Assembly (NCBI GenBank): GCA_944329375.1
Contig: CALVIB010000007.1
Coordinates: forward strand, 1 to 45,143
DNA from: an uncultured Bacilli bacterium
GTDB lineage: Bacteria > Bacillota_I > Bacilli_A > RF39 > UBA660
DNA: 45,143 bases
Reading direction: 5' to 3'
Positions 24,370 to 32,532 of the stretch are shown piece after piece. Made by a program: the position numbers and the translations under genes. Within the stretch, counting starts at the first letter, position 1; the number at the start of each line of letters is the position of its first letter. The notes under the pieces were generated by a model. That model saw nothing but the letters and a program-made list of their open reading frames with translations, made no database searches and was not told the DNA's origin.

Positions 24370-24401
24370 CTAAAAACATAGACTCTAAAAAGAATCTATG
24401 T
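24370..24401 (-). terminator. Terminator of the rpsP-khpA operon
   Basis: ACATAGATTC and GAGTCTATGT pair over ten bases with one wobble and a six-base loop, followed by TTTTT. It overlaps the khpA stop. Confidence 0.85.
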
Positions 24402-24627
24402 TAATAACTACACGCTTTTCATGATTTAAATAACTACTTGCTTGAACAATTGTCCTAATAGCTGAAGCAATCATACCTTTTTTTCCAATAACTCTTCCCA
24501 TATCATCACTACTAACTAAAACCTCAATTGTAATCTTATCCTCATCATCAAAAGCTTTTACTGATACCATATCTGGATTTTTAACCAAACTTTTAACCAA
24601 AAACTCTGTTAAACTACCTAACTGCAT
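24385..24627 (-). CDS. khpA: KH-domain RNA-binding protein KhpA
   Basis: This 80-residue protein is a single KH domain with the GXXG loop in GRVIGKKG (about 53-60). In Firmicutes KhpA pairs with KhpB/EloR to bind RNA and affect cell elongation and division. It lies two bases after rpsP, the common Firmicutes order. It ends inside a strong terminator. Confidence 0.92.
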   Translation of the reverse strand: MQLGSLTEFLVKSLVKNPDMVSVKAFDDEDKITIEVLVSSDDMGRVIGKKGMIASAIRTIVQASSYLNHEKRVVINIDSF

Positions 24628-24629
24628 AA

Positions 24630-24911
24630 TTATTTACTTTCTTTAGAAAATTTCATTTCATGGAATTTCTTATTAATTCCTTTTTTATTAAATAAGCTTT
24701 TAACTGTATCAGTAGGAATAGCTCCATTTTGAAGCCATTTTAAAGCAACATCTTCTTTAATATTAATTTCAGCTGGTTCAGTAACAGGATTATAAGTACC
24801 AACTAATTCGATATACTTACCATCTCTTTTTACTCTTGAATCAGCAGCTACAATACGGTAAAATGGTTTTCTTTTAGCTCCCATTCTTAAAAGTCTTAAT
24901 TTAACTGCCAT
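24630..24911 (-). CDS. rpsP: 30S ribosomal protein S16
   Basis: This 93-residue protein starts [20 protein letters not shown], the conserved N-terminus of bS16, with GTYNP further on. It is a structural protein of the small subunit and helps 30S assembly. Ffh, which often neighbours rpsP, is about 19 kb away here. The ribosome binding site is GGAGGG and a good promoter is just upstream. Confidence 0.97.
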   Translation of the reverse strand: MAVKLRLLRMGAKRKPFYRIVAADSRVKRDGKYIELVGTYNPVTEPAEINIKEDVALKWLQNGAIPTDTVKSLFNKKGINKKFHEMKFSKESK

Positions 24912-24935
24912 AATATCCCTCCGTTTCTGTCATTA

Positions 24936-24964
24936 ATTCTATCATAAATTAAATTGCATGTCAA
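24936..24964 (-). promoter_or_regulatory. Promoter of rpsP-khpA
   Basis: TTGACA, a 17-base spacer and TAGAAT read on the minus strand, overlapping the stop of the upstream phosphatase gene. Confidence 0.8.
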
Positions 24965-25659
24965 CGTTTTTTTGTTAACACTTGATTTTTGCATTTTTTA
25001 TAATCATCAATATTAATTTTAAATCCCTTTGGAACAAAAGCAATAGGAACAAATAAACTTTGCTTATCAAAAACAGAATACACCTCACAATTTTTCATAT
25101 TATGGTCTATTACCTTACCAGTAAGATGATAATTCAAATATTGATTAACCGTTCCATGACCAAACACTAAAATATAATCATATTTTTTACTTGTAGCCAA
25201 CTTTTGTATCTTTAAAGCAATATTTCTAACTCTTTTCTTAACATCATTTCTACTCTCGCCACCAGTATAAACTGCACTATCCAAATCTTTTTCCGCATCT
25301 TCAAAATACTTTTTACTTTCAGGATACATTCTCAAAACCTCATCGATTGTATGTGCATAATGCACTCCTGAATTAAATTCGTGAAGTTCATCAGTTACTC
25401 TAATTTCATAATTTCCATCCATTCTTGATAAAGCATATTTTAAAGTTTGCTGAACTCTTAAATAAGGACTCGCAATAATTAAAATATTACCCTTTAAACC
25501 ATTTAAAAAATCACCTAATTCCAAAGCTTGCTTAACACCATATTCTTTTTCAATAGGCATATCCTTATCTAAAGCAATCTGCCATAAACCTTCTTGATTA
25601 TTATACCTTGCATTATTCGCTGGCGTAAAAGCATGTCTAATTAAATATACATTTGTCAT
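24961..25659 (-). CDS. Histidine phosphatase family protein (phosphoglycerate mutase-like)
   Basis: This 232-residue protein has the catalytic LIRHAFT motif (R8, H9) near the N-terminus, a second Arg in SPYLRVQQT, and the later FGHGTVN histidine. These form the phosphohistidine pocket. The substrate is not readable; the family covers sugar phosphatases, cofactor-dependent mutases and others. A GGTGATTAT ribosome binding site precedes the ATG. It may share a transcript with cotE upstream, though a terminator lies between. Confidence 0.82.
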   Translation of the reverse strand: MTNVYLIRHAFTPANNARYNNQEGLWQIALDKDMPIEKEYGVKQALELGDFLNGLKGNILIIASPYLRVQQTLKYALSRMDGNYEIRVTDELHEFNSGVHYAHTIDEVLRMYPESKKYFEDAEKDLDSAVYTGGESRNDVKKRVRNIALKIQKLATSKKYDYILVFGHGTVNQYLNYHLTGKVIDHNMKNCEVYSVFDKQSLFVPIAFVPKGFKINIDDYKKCKNQVLTKKR

Positions 25660-25682
25660 ATAATCACCTATAACAATTATAT

Positions 25683-25707
25683 CAAAAAAGTGCGAAAAAT
25701 GCGCACT
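25683..25707 (-). terminator. Terminator of cotE
   Basis: AGTGCG and CGCACT pair around a seven-base loop and are followed by six T residues, at the cotE stop. Confidence 0.85.
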
Positions 25708-26242
25708 ATTCTAAATAATCCTCAGATACTTTCTCATCTATTTCTTTCAAAGTATCCTCATCCACATCATCCACAATCTCATCCCAAGGCTCCTCATCAT
25801 CTTCCACAGCAATTTTTACTTTAGTTTCTCCAACAATTTCAACACCGAGTTCCTTTTCAATATTAAAAGATATTGTATTTCCATCTTGAATATTAACTAA
25901 AGAACAAGTTGGTTGTTTTAAAGACCTAACAATAATATCCGTATCTCCAGATAAATCGGCATTTTCTCTAAGTCTTACATTAAATAAATCATTATATTCA
26001 ATTTTTTTATTAATAACAGCGGTCTTACTATCATTCTCATAAGAATACCAAATATTTATATCAAAAGAACCATCTACGCCAACCTTATCCCCAGATTTAT
26101 AACCTTTAAAATTATGATTAATTACCCAGCATCCTAAAACTGTCGTAGGTTTATTATCCGCATTTATAGTATAACTGTTTTTAAAATGTTTCTTACCCTT
26201 ACCAATAATTGCCTTGGTTACTATTTCTTTATATGATGCCAC
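25706..26242 (-). CDS. cotE: Spore outer coat morphogenetic protein CotE
   Basis: This 178-residue protein matches CotE along its length: ASYKEIVTKAIIGKGKKHF at the start, VLGCWVINH, IWYSYENDSKTAV, LKQPTC, VVGETKV-like IVGETKVKIAV, and a final acidic tail rich in Asp and Glu. CotE assembles on the forespore and directs outer coat assembly. AGGGGTG five bases before a GTG at 26242 sets the start; the frame also opens five codons earlier. In B. subtilis cotE follows miaB and ymcA; here miaB lies upstream with two other genes between. A sigma-K-like promoter precedes it. Confidence 0.9.
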   Translation of the reverse strand: MASYKEIVTKAIIGKGKKHFKNSYTINADNKPTTVLGCWVINHNFKGYKSGDKVGVDGSFDINIWYSYENDSKTAVINKKIEYNDLFNVRLRENADLSGDTDIIVRSLKQPTCSLVNIQDGNTISFNIEKELGVEIVGETKVKIAVEDDEEPWDEIVDDVDEDTLKEIDEKVSEDYLE

Positions 26243-26259
26243 TTTATCACCCCTCACTT

Positions 26260-26290
26260 TAAGATATGCATTAGAAAAATAAAAGTGTAC
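26260..26290 (-). promoter_or_regulatory. Sigma K/E-like promoter of cotE
   Basis: On the minus strand GTACAC is followed after 16 bases by CATATCTTA, which fits the sigma-K consensus (AC, 16-17 bases, CATANNNTA). B. subtilis cotE is also read by mother-cell sigma factors. The call rests on a short consensus. Confidence 0.5.
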
Positions 26291-26315
26291 AAAAAAAGAA
26301 GATTTAAATAATCTC
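26291..26315 (-). terminator. Possible terminator of the 437-residue protein gene
   Basis: A six-pair stem (GAGATT/AATCTT with a wobble) is followed by C and seven T residues. The stem is short. Confidence 0.5.
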
Positions 26316-27617
26316 CCTAATAATTGGTAAAAATTGACTTAAATTAGGAGTTGATAAAATCTTAGTGTAAATAGCTAATTTTTCAAGTTCTGTTATATTA
26401 CTAATATCTACACTACTACTAACATCAACCTCTTCAAAACTATCAGCTTTTTTACTAGTATATTTCAAACCAATATTACCCTCTAATAAAATCTTATTAC
26501 CTTGCGTTCTTTCAAAATTAATATTATAAGTATATTTGGTTTTATTATCATTAACTGTAAATTCAAAATCTCCTTTTGTCAAAATACCATCTTTCAAAAT
26601 ACTATAACTAAACTTATCATTTTCTTTAGTTAAACTAAAATTTTCTTTATCACTAGAAATTAAAGCTTTAATAAATTCATTTTCATTATTAACATAAAGT
26701 GCGACCTCAAACTTACCAGCATCTTTCAATTTGTTTTTTAACTTTAATAAATAACTATCTAAAGAATTTTTAATATCACTAGAATTTACTCCTTTTAAAT
26801 TCGAAAGAACATTAAGTAACTCATCATTAGCTTTTAAAGTGTTAATAAAATTTTCAGATACCCTATTCCTATTTTTTTTATCCACAGCCAAACTTATCTT
26901 ATAAGTTTTAATAGATTTACCATTTAAATCTAAAGCTTCTTTGCCTCCATATACTTTTTCATCTGCAATTACTTTATCAATTGCTTGATTTAAACCTTTT
27001 AAAATAATTTTTAAATCATTACCATTACCAAAATAACTTAATTTATTAGAATATAATTTTATATAATTATTATAAACATTAGGAGAATAAATATAAGTAT
27101 CATTACCATTGCCATATATTTTTGCACTAACAAAATCCACACCATCATAAGTTGTTTTTAAATCTATAAAGCTTCTATTACCCGCATTATCTTTAACATA
27201 ATCAGCATCAAAAGCAACCTTACTTAAATTATTATAAAATTCAGCATTCTCATCATTACTTTTTATATTATAATCTAAACTAATATTACCATCCATAATA
27301 TCATAAACATTATCATTGACATTATCATCCAAATAATTAAAAAGTCCATCAATAGTCTGTGTAAATAAAGTCTTAGGATTATTACTAAAAAACATTAATC
27401 CTAAAGTAATCGAAATTATTAAAATTAAAAATATAGCAATAAGCCAAGGTAATTTAGAAAACTTCGCTTTTGTACTATTTTTAACAATATCAGTATAATC
27501 TACATCAAATTCTTCTGTTTTTGCATCTTCATCCAACAAAGAATCATCTAATGCATCATTTGTTCTATCCTCAACCCTTTTAACAAATTCTTTTATTTTA
27601 TTTTCAGTATCCTTCAT
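26304..27617 (-). CDS. Single-pass membrane protein with large extracytoplasmic domain, unknown
   Basis: I do not recognise this 437-residue protein. An acidic cytoplasmic N-terminus of about 55 residues is followed by one membrane segment (about 56-78, PWLIAIFLILIISITLGLMFF) and about 355 residues outside. The outer part alternates beta-rich blocks with Asn/Asp/Lys-rich stretches and ends with a Leu/Ile-rich segment (LAIYTKILSTPNLSQFLP). It has no Cys. The beta pattern resembles a lipoprotein-carrier-like or DUF-type surface domain, but this is weak. AGGAGAT precedes the ATG. Confidence 0.7.
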   Translation of the reverse strand: MKDTENKIKEFVKRVEDRTNDALDDSLLDEDAKTEEFDVDYTDIVKNSTKAKFSKLPWLIAIFLILIISITLGLMFFSNNPKTLFTQTIDGLFNYLDDNVNDNVYDIMDGNISLDYNIKSNDENAEFYNNLSKVAFDADYVKDNAGNRSFIDLKTTYDGVDFVSAKIYGNGNDTYIYSPNVYNNYIKLYSNKLSYFGNGNDLKIILKGLNQAIDKVIADEKVYGGKEALDLNGKSIKTYKISLAVDKKNRNRVSENFINTLKANDELLNVLSNLKGVNSSDIKNSLDSYLLKLKNKLKDAGKFEVALYVNNENEFIKALISSDKENFSLTKENDKFSYSILKDGILTKGDFEFTVNDNKTKYTYNINFERTQGNKILLEGNIGLKYTSKKADSFEEVDVSSSVDISNITELEKLAIYTKILSTPNLSQFLPIIREII

Positions 27618-27709
27618 ATACTTATCTCCTACTCTTTAAAACAATAATACCAAAATAATGAATTTTTTTCAAGAAAAAAGATATGACCAATTAATAGTTA
27701 TATCTTAAT

Positions 27710-27904
27710 TTATTTTGAAAGCGTTTTTACTCTACCATGTTCCTTGTTTCTTTTTCTATATTCAAGTTCTTGCCTAACCAACTTCAAAAATAATGCTCTT
27801 TGCTCGTCAGTAGTTAAACTAGCAAGCATCTCATCAGCTGTTGGTAAACTATCGCTTTTCCCTAAAACCTCCGATGTAACTTTAGTAAGTGGTGCATATT
27901 CCAA
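27710..27904 (-). CDS. Small conserved-looking protein, uncertain start
   Basis: I do not recognise this protein of about 64 residues. It has an acidic middle (LPTADEMLASLTTDEQRALFLKLVRQELEYRKRN) likely to form two helices, and a basic end. The listed start is a TTG without a clear ribosome binding site. The same frame stays open about 15 codons further upstream to a stop, through a Lys-rich stretch, without an ATG. A very good promoter lies about 110 bases upstream at 28017-28044, leaving a long leader with an inverted repeat (ATGGCAG/CTGCCAT, about 27940-27970). Either the start is unusual or the gene has lost its start. Confidence 0.45.
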   Translation of the reverse strand: MEYAPLTKVTSEVLGKSDSLPTADEMLASLTTDEQRALFLKLVRQELEYRKRNKEHGRVKTLSK

Positions 27905-28016
27905 ATCATTTTTATGTAATTTTTCTTTTCTTTTTTGATATGGCAGAAAATTATATCAAAACTGCCATGATTTACCTATTGACTTTTACCAGATGTTCTT
28001 TAAAACATTGTTTGAT

Positions 28017-28044
28017 ATTATATCAAAAAAAAATTTATGTCAAA
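28017..28044 (-). promoter_or_regulatory. Strong promoter upstream of the 64-residue protein gene
   Basis: TTGACA, a 16-base spacer and TATAAT read on the minus strand. The -10 lies inside a palindrome (TTTGATATTATATCAAA, 28011-28027) and the -35 inside another (TGTCAAATTGACA), both possible operators. Confidence 0.75.
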
Positions 28045-28063
28045 TTGACAAGATATTAGATAT

Positions 28064-28088
28064 TACAAAAAAATAGCCTAAGCTATTT
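28064..28088 (-). terminator. Terminator of miaB
   Basis: AAATAGC and GCTATTT form a seven-base-pair stem with a TTAG loop and a following T run, overlapping the miaB stop. Confidence 0.85.
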
Positions 28089-29490
28089 CTCCATCCATAC
28101 TCCATGTCTTAACATCAGTAATTTTAACATTAACAATCTTTCCTAAATATTCTTTAGAAGCTTTCACATTAACAAGTTTCATTGTATCAGTATATCCCGC
28201 AAGCATACTATCATCTTTTTCACTAACATTCTCTAATAATACAGGAACCTCTTTATCTAAATATTTTTGATTAGCCTCCAAAGCATATTTATTTACAACT
28301 TCATTTAATCTATGTAATCTTTCTTCTTTAACTGAAAGTGGTGTATCATCTTTCATTTTAGCCGCTGGAGTACCTTCTCGAGGCGAAAAGATAAAAGTAA
28401 AAGCCGAATCATACTTGCATTTATTCACTACATCTAAAGTCTCTAAAAAATCATCATCATTCTCACCTGGAAAACCAACAATAATATCTGTTGTAATAGA
28501 AGCGTTAGGTACTGCTTTTTTAATCTTATCAAATAATTCTAAATAAGATTCTTTAGTATATCTTCTTCCCATTAATTTAAGTATTCTATCAGAACCAGAC
28601 TGTAAAGGTAAATGAATATAAGGCATAATATTAGGATATTTTCCTATAACATCAATCATTTTATCAGTAAAATCCCAAGGATGTGAAGTTACAAATCTAA
28701 CTCTTTCAATTCCAGTTTTAGCTACCAATTCTAATAAATCACTCATATCATAATCTAAATTCAAATCCTTACCATAAGCATTGACATTCTGACCTAATAA
28801 AGTAACCTCTTTATAACCATCTTTTTTCAAAGACTCTACTTCTTTTATAATATCTTCAATTCTTCTACTTCTTTGTTTACCTCTCGTATAAGGAACTATA
28901 CAATAAGTACAAAATTTATCACAACCATACATAATATTAACAAAAGCCTTATATTTACTATCCCTTTTAACAGGCATATCTTCTACAATATCTCCTTCAA
29001 TAGATTTAACATCAATAAAAGTTTTATTTTTACTAATAGCTTCATATAAAATTGCAGGTAGTTCATCAATATTATGCGTACCAAAAACAAAATCTAAAAA
29101 TTTAAACTTATTTAAAATTTCATCAACAACAACTTCCTCTTGAGCCATACATCCACACACACCAGTAATAATACCAGGTCTATCTTCTTTCAAATGTTTT
29201 AGTCTACCTATCATACCAAAAACTTTATTATGAGCATTTTCTCTAATCGCACATGTATTAAGTAAAATCAAATCTGATTTCTCCATGTCATCATTTTCTT
29301 TAAAACCCATTTCTTCTAAAATAGCTTTAATATTTTCAGTATCATGAACATTCATCTGACATCCATAAGTTTTAACATAATAAGTTTTACCAACACCTAT
29401 TTTTTTAAACTTATCATCTATTTCAAATTTTCTAACTAAAACTTTATTTTTAGTTCTTTTTTTAGCTTCATCTAAATGTGGCATTAACAT
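28078..29490 (-). CDS. miaB: tRNA-2-methylthio-N6-dimethylallyladenosine synthase MiaB
   Basis: This 470-residue protein has the N-terminal MTTase domain with three Cys (YGCQMN, NTCAIRE, CGCMAQE), the radical SAM motif with three Cys in CDKFCTYCIVPYTRG, and a C-terminal TRAM domain. MiaB adds the 2-methylthio group to i6A37 in tRNAs reading UNN codons, using two 4Fe-4S clusters and SAM. It is close to cotE, echoing the B. subtilis miaB-ymcA-cotE order. GGGAAGTG before the ATG at 29490 favours that start over the GTG three codons earlier. Confidence 0.95.
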   Translation of the reverse strand: MLMPHLDEAKKRTKNKVLVRKFEIDDKFKKIGVGKTYYVKTYGCQMNVHDTENIKAILEEMGFKENDDMEKSDLILLNTCAIRENAHNKVFGMIGRLKHLKEDRPGIITGVCGCMAQEEVVVDEILNKFKFLDFVFGTHNIDELPAILYEAISKNKTFIDVKSIEGDIVEDMPVKRDSKYKAFVNIMYGCDKFCTYCIVPYTRGKQRSRRIEDIIKEVESLKKDGYKEVTLLGQNVNAYGKDLNLDYDMSDLLELVAKTGIERVRFVTSHPWDFTDKMIDVIGKYPNIMPYIHLPLQSGSDRILKLMGRRYTKESYLELFDKIKKAVPNASITTDIIVGFPGENDDDFLETLDVVNKCKYDSAFTFIFSPREGTPAAKMKDDTPLSVKEERLHRLNEVVNKYALEANQKYLDKEVPVLLENVSEKDDSMLAGYTDTMKLVNVKASKEYLGKIVNVKITDVKTWSMDGEIA

Positions 29491-29530
29491 ACTTATCACT
29501 TCCCAGGAAAGATAATAACATAAATCAAAA

Positions 29531-29554
29531 GAAAAAGCTAGCCCTAGACTAACT
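29531..29554 (-). terminator. Terminator after the 70-residue protein gene
   Basis: AGTTAG and CTAGCT pair over six bases with one wobble, followed by five T residues. Confidence 0.5.
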
Positions 29555-29766
29555 CAAAATTTTCTTTTTCCATATGAAGTTCCTAAATTTTTTACTAAAG
29601 CAATACCCTTATTTCTTTTTGATTCAATTTCATCTCTCATAATTGACATTTGTTCTCTAAGTTGAGGTTTTTCCCAACCTGGTACTTTAAAAGAATCTGG
29701 AAGTTCCCTAACAGTAACATTTGGGTCATTCTCAAAATGTTTTTTCAATATATCAGTATAATTCAT
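29554..29766 (-). CDS. Small protein downstream of RNase J, unknown
   Basis: I do not recognise this 70-residue basic protein (MNYTDILKKHFENDPNVTVR at the start, SYGKRKF at the end). AGAGGTG six bases before the ATG at 29766 selects this start over a longer frame overlapping the RNase J gene. It begins 13 bases after the RNase J stop and should be co-transcribed. It does not resemble RpoY (YkzG), the small protein next to rnjA in B. subtilis. Confidence 0.65.
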   Translation of the reverse strand: MNYTDILKKHFENDPNVTVRELPDSFKVPGWEKPQLREQMSIMRDEIESKRNKGIALVKNLGTSYGKRKF

Positions 29767-29779
29767 TAAATACACCTCT

Positions 29780-31426
29780 TTATACTTCGCCAATAACAAT
29801 TAAAATCATTGGTTTACATTCAGTTTCTTCATAAAAATATTTTCCAACCTTATCTCTAATTCCAAACTTAACCTTAGAAAAGTCAACATAATTAGACTTA
29901 GTGTGCTCATGAATAACATCTTTAGCAATCTTTTCAGCTTCTTTAATTAAATTAATATTATCACGAACAAAAATAAATCCTCTAGTTAATACTTCTGGTC
30001 CAGCTAAAATTTCCTTAGTTTCCTTATCAATAGTAGCTGTAATAATTACAATACCACTATCGCTTAAAATTTCACGATCCTTAAGAACCAGTTCACCTAC
30101 ATCACCAGCTGCTAAGCCATCTATTAAAATATCATCAACAGACACTTTCATCCCACTATCTACAAGATTACCATTTTCAAAACAAACTACTTCTCCATTA
30201 AGTTTAAGTAAAATATGGTCATCATCCATACCAACTTCCTTAGCTACATTACGATTAGCTACCTGATGTCGATACTCGCCAATAACTGGCATATAGTATT
30301 TTGGTTGCATCAAATCTATCATCAACATCAAATCCTCAGAAGAAGCATGATGAGACAAATACTTTTTCTTAGAAAGTTCAATCACATTAGCTCCAACTCT
30401 AGCTAATCCATCAAGTAACTTAGTAGCTGTTCTTTCCATACCATCTTCAATAGGAGAAGCAAATATAATTGTATCTTCAGATGTAACAGTAATAAATTTA
30501 TCATACCCTCTGACAATACGTTTTAAATTAGAAAAAGGTTTTTCTCTTTCATCAGAAATAATAACAACAATTTTATCATCTTTAACATGATTAATAGGTA
30601 AAATTCTTTTCTTATCAAAATCCACATAATTCATATCAATAGCTTTCAAAATAACATTTTCTAAATTTTTACCCATAATAACTACATTACGATTAGTATT
30701 CTTTATTTCATTAAATAATTCTTGAATTCTATAAAGTTGTGCTTGATAAATATTATATAAAATTCTACCATCAGTTCTATTTAAAATTTCTCTAATAGCT
30801 GAAGCTGTTCTATGATGCGGAGATGTAAACCCTTTTTTATTAGCATATAAAGACTCAGAAAGTAAACATAAAACACCTTGTTTACCAACATAAGCAAGTT
30901 TACCAATATCAGTTTTATAAGCTCCAAGCATAGTAGAATCAAATACAAAGTTACCAGTATAGAATATTGCTCCATCAGGAGTATATAAAACATAACCCAC
31001 ATTATCTGGAACCATGTGCGTTAAAGATATTGGAAAAATACTATTTTTACCAAAATTAATTTTTCTATGAGGTTTAATAACTCTTAAATTTTTGACACTT
31101 AAATTCTCATCTAAAAGCTCATTTTTAATAATTTCCATTGTAAAACTAGTTCCATAAATAGGTAAATCAGGAATATCCTTCAAAATTTCTGTTAAAGCTC
31201 CCATATTATCATAATGTCCGTGTGTAATAAATATACCTTTAATATTTTTTCTATTCTTCTTAATATAATCATAATTTGGAATAATATAATCTACTCCAAG
31301 CATCTTATCATCGGCGTATTTTAATCCAGCATCAAATATAAATACATCGTGGTCAACTTCCACAACATACATATTTTTACCATCTTCATTTAATCCACCG
31401 AGTGCGAAAATTTTTATTTTACTCAT
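29780..31426 (-). CDS. rnjB: Ribonuclease J family protein with degraded active site (RNase J2-like)
   Basis: This 548-residue protein has the RNase J layout: beta-lactamase, beta-CASP and C-terminal domains, beginning MSKIKIFALGGLNEDGKNMY. Several catalytic positions of active RNase J are changed: the HGHxDH motif reads HGHYDN (69-74), the TGD motif reads TGN (157-159), and the C-terminal HGEYR reads IGEYR (382-386). H137 in LTHMVPD is kept. B. subtilis and staphylococcal RNase J2 show a similar loss and work mainly as the partner of RNase J1. I therefore call it J2-like. AAAGGAG fixes the start at 31426, and a clear promoter lies upstream. Confidence 0.85.
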   Translation of the reverse strand: MSKIKIFALGGLNEDGKNMYVVEVDHDVFIFDAGLKYADDKMLGVDYIIPNYDYIKKNRKNIKGIFITHGHYDNMGALTEILKDIPDLPIYGTSFTMEIIKNELLDENLSVKNLRVIKPHRKINFGKNSIFPISLTHMVPDNVGYVLYTPDGAIFYTGNFVFDSTMLGAYKTDIGKLAYVGKQGVLCLLSESLYANKKGFTSPHHRTASAIREILNRTDGRILYNIYQAQLYRIQELFNEIKNTNRNVVIMGKNLENVILKAIDMNYVDFDKKRILPINHVKDDKIVVIISDEREKPFSNLKRIVRGYDKFITVTSEDTIIFASPIEDGMERTATKLLDGLARVGANVIELSKKKYLSHHASSEDLMLMIDLMQPKYYMPVIGEYRHQVANRNVAKEVGMDDDHILLKLNGEVVCFENGNLVDSGMKVSVDDILIDGLAAGDVGELVLKDREILSDSGIVIITATIDKETKEILAGPEVLTRGFIFVRDNINLIKEAEKIAKDVIHEHTKSNYVDFSKVKFGIRDKVGKYFYEETECKPMILIVIGEV

Positions 31427-31461
31427 TTTTTCTCCTTTCTGTTCATTTAAAATTCTAAACA

Positions 31462-31490
31462 ATTATAACAAAAAAAGCTATAAAAAGCAA
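31462..31490 (-). promoter_or_regulatory. Promoter of the RNase J2-like gene
   Basis: TTGCTT, a 17-base spacer and TATAAT read on the minus strand, ending about 35 bases before the ATG. Confidence 0.75.
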
Positions 31491-31506
31491 TTTAAGAATT
31501 ATAACC

Positions 31507-32529
31507 TTATTTTTTAATTAAAGTTTTAGCAATAACTTTATTTTTATATTCCCCAGTACATACTTTAGCTGGTAAATATTTACAAATACACTTTTTGTCA
31601 TTTAAAACACAAAAAACATTATAACTATCAATTGGCATAAACAAATATTGTTCATAAGAAGAAAGACCATACGCTTCATGATAACTAATATAAACTTTAT
31701 CTGAAACATATATTTCTCCATCTATAACTAAACACTCATCATTATTAATCTTAATATAATTATTAAAAATATAACTATTATCAGTAATTTTATTAATATT
31801 AAAACATTCTTTTAAATTACATAACATTAAATACTCATTTATCAATCTTCTCTCATCATCAGTTACTTCATTATATATAATATTTTCTTTAAAATCTAAA
31901 AAGTTATTATCTGATGTAGGAAAAACATAAGAATTACTAAATGCCCCATCTTTTGATAAATATTTAATAATTAAATTTCCAAACTGTTTTCTTATCTTAC
32001 CTTGAATAGGTATAACCTCATCTTCCAAATAAGAAAAATAAAAATCTAAACCATCATACTTAAAATAACAAATTAAACTAACCATATTTTCATAATCATC
32101 AATTTTATAATTTAAAACATATTTGTTTTTAAAACCAGTTATACCTTTTATAACAATATTACTACTAGGTTTTAATATTTTAATAATATCCTTAATAACA
32201 ATCCATACATAATCTTGCCATATTTTAATTAAATCATCAAAATTACTTATCAAATCACTATTATGACAAATACCAACACCTAACGCTTTATTTACTTCTT
32301 CCAAATCAAATTTTCCAAAAATTGTTATATCAGGATTTTCCAAATACAAATTATATACATGCTTAATTAATAAAGAAAATTCTGGATGGCTATAATCACA
32401 AACTAGTGTTTCATCATTGCCATAATGAATTAAAATCTCAGGATAATATCTCGAAATATCATACTTATTATATAAATATATAAATTTTATATCATCAATA
32501 TTATTAACATCAAATAACTCAAATTCCAT
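31507..32529 (-). CDS. Hypothetical protein in the TelA-like cluster
   Basis: I do not recognise this 340-residue protein. It is soluble, acidic and rich in Asn, Asp, Ile and Tyr, without a signal peptide or membrane segment. A Cys-containing end (FCVLNDKKCICKYLPAKVC) could bind metal or form disulfides. It starts only three bases after the TelA-like gene and is last in a tight five-gene run (36524 to 31507), so it probably acts with its neighbours. Confidence 0.7.
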   Translation of the reverse strand: MEFELFDVNNIDDIKFIYLYNKYDISRYYPEILIHYGNDETLVCDYSHPEFSLLIKHVYNLYLENPDITIFGKFDLEEVNKALGVGICHNSDLISNFDDLIKIWQDYVWIVIKDIIKILKPSSNIVIKGITGFKNKYVLNYKIDDYENMVSLICYFKYDGLDFYFSYLEDEVIPIQGKIRKQFGNLIIKYLSKDGAFSNSYVFPTSDNNFLDFKENIIYNEVTDDERRLINEYLMLCNLKECFNINKITDNSYIFNNYIKINNDECLVIDGEIYVSDKVYISYHEAYGLSSYEQYLFMPIDSYNVFCVLNDKKCICKYLPAKVCTGEYKNKVIAKTLIKK

Positions 32530-32532
32530 AAA

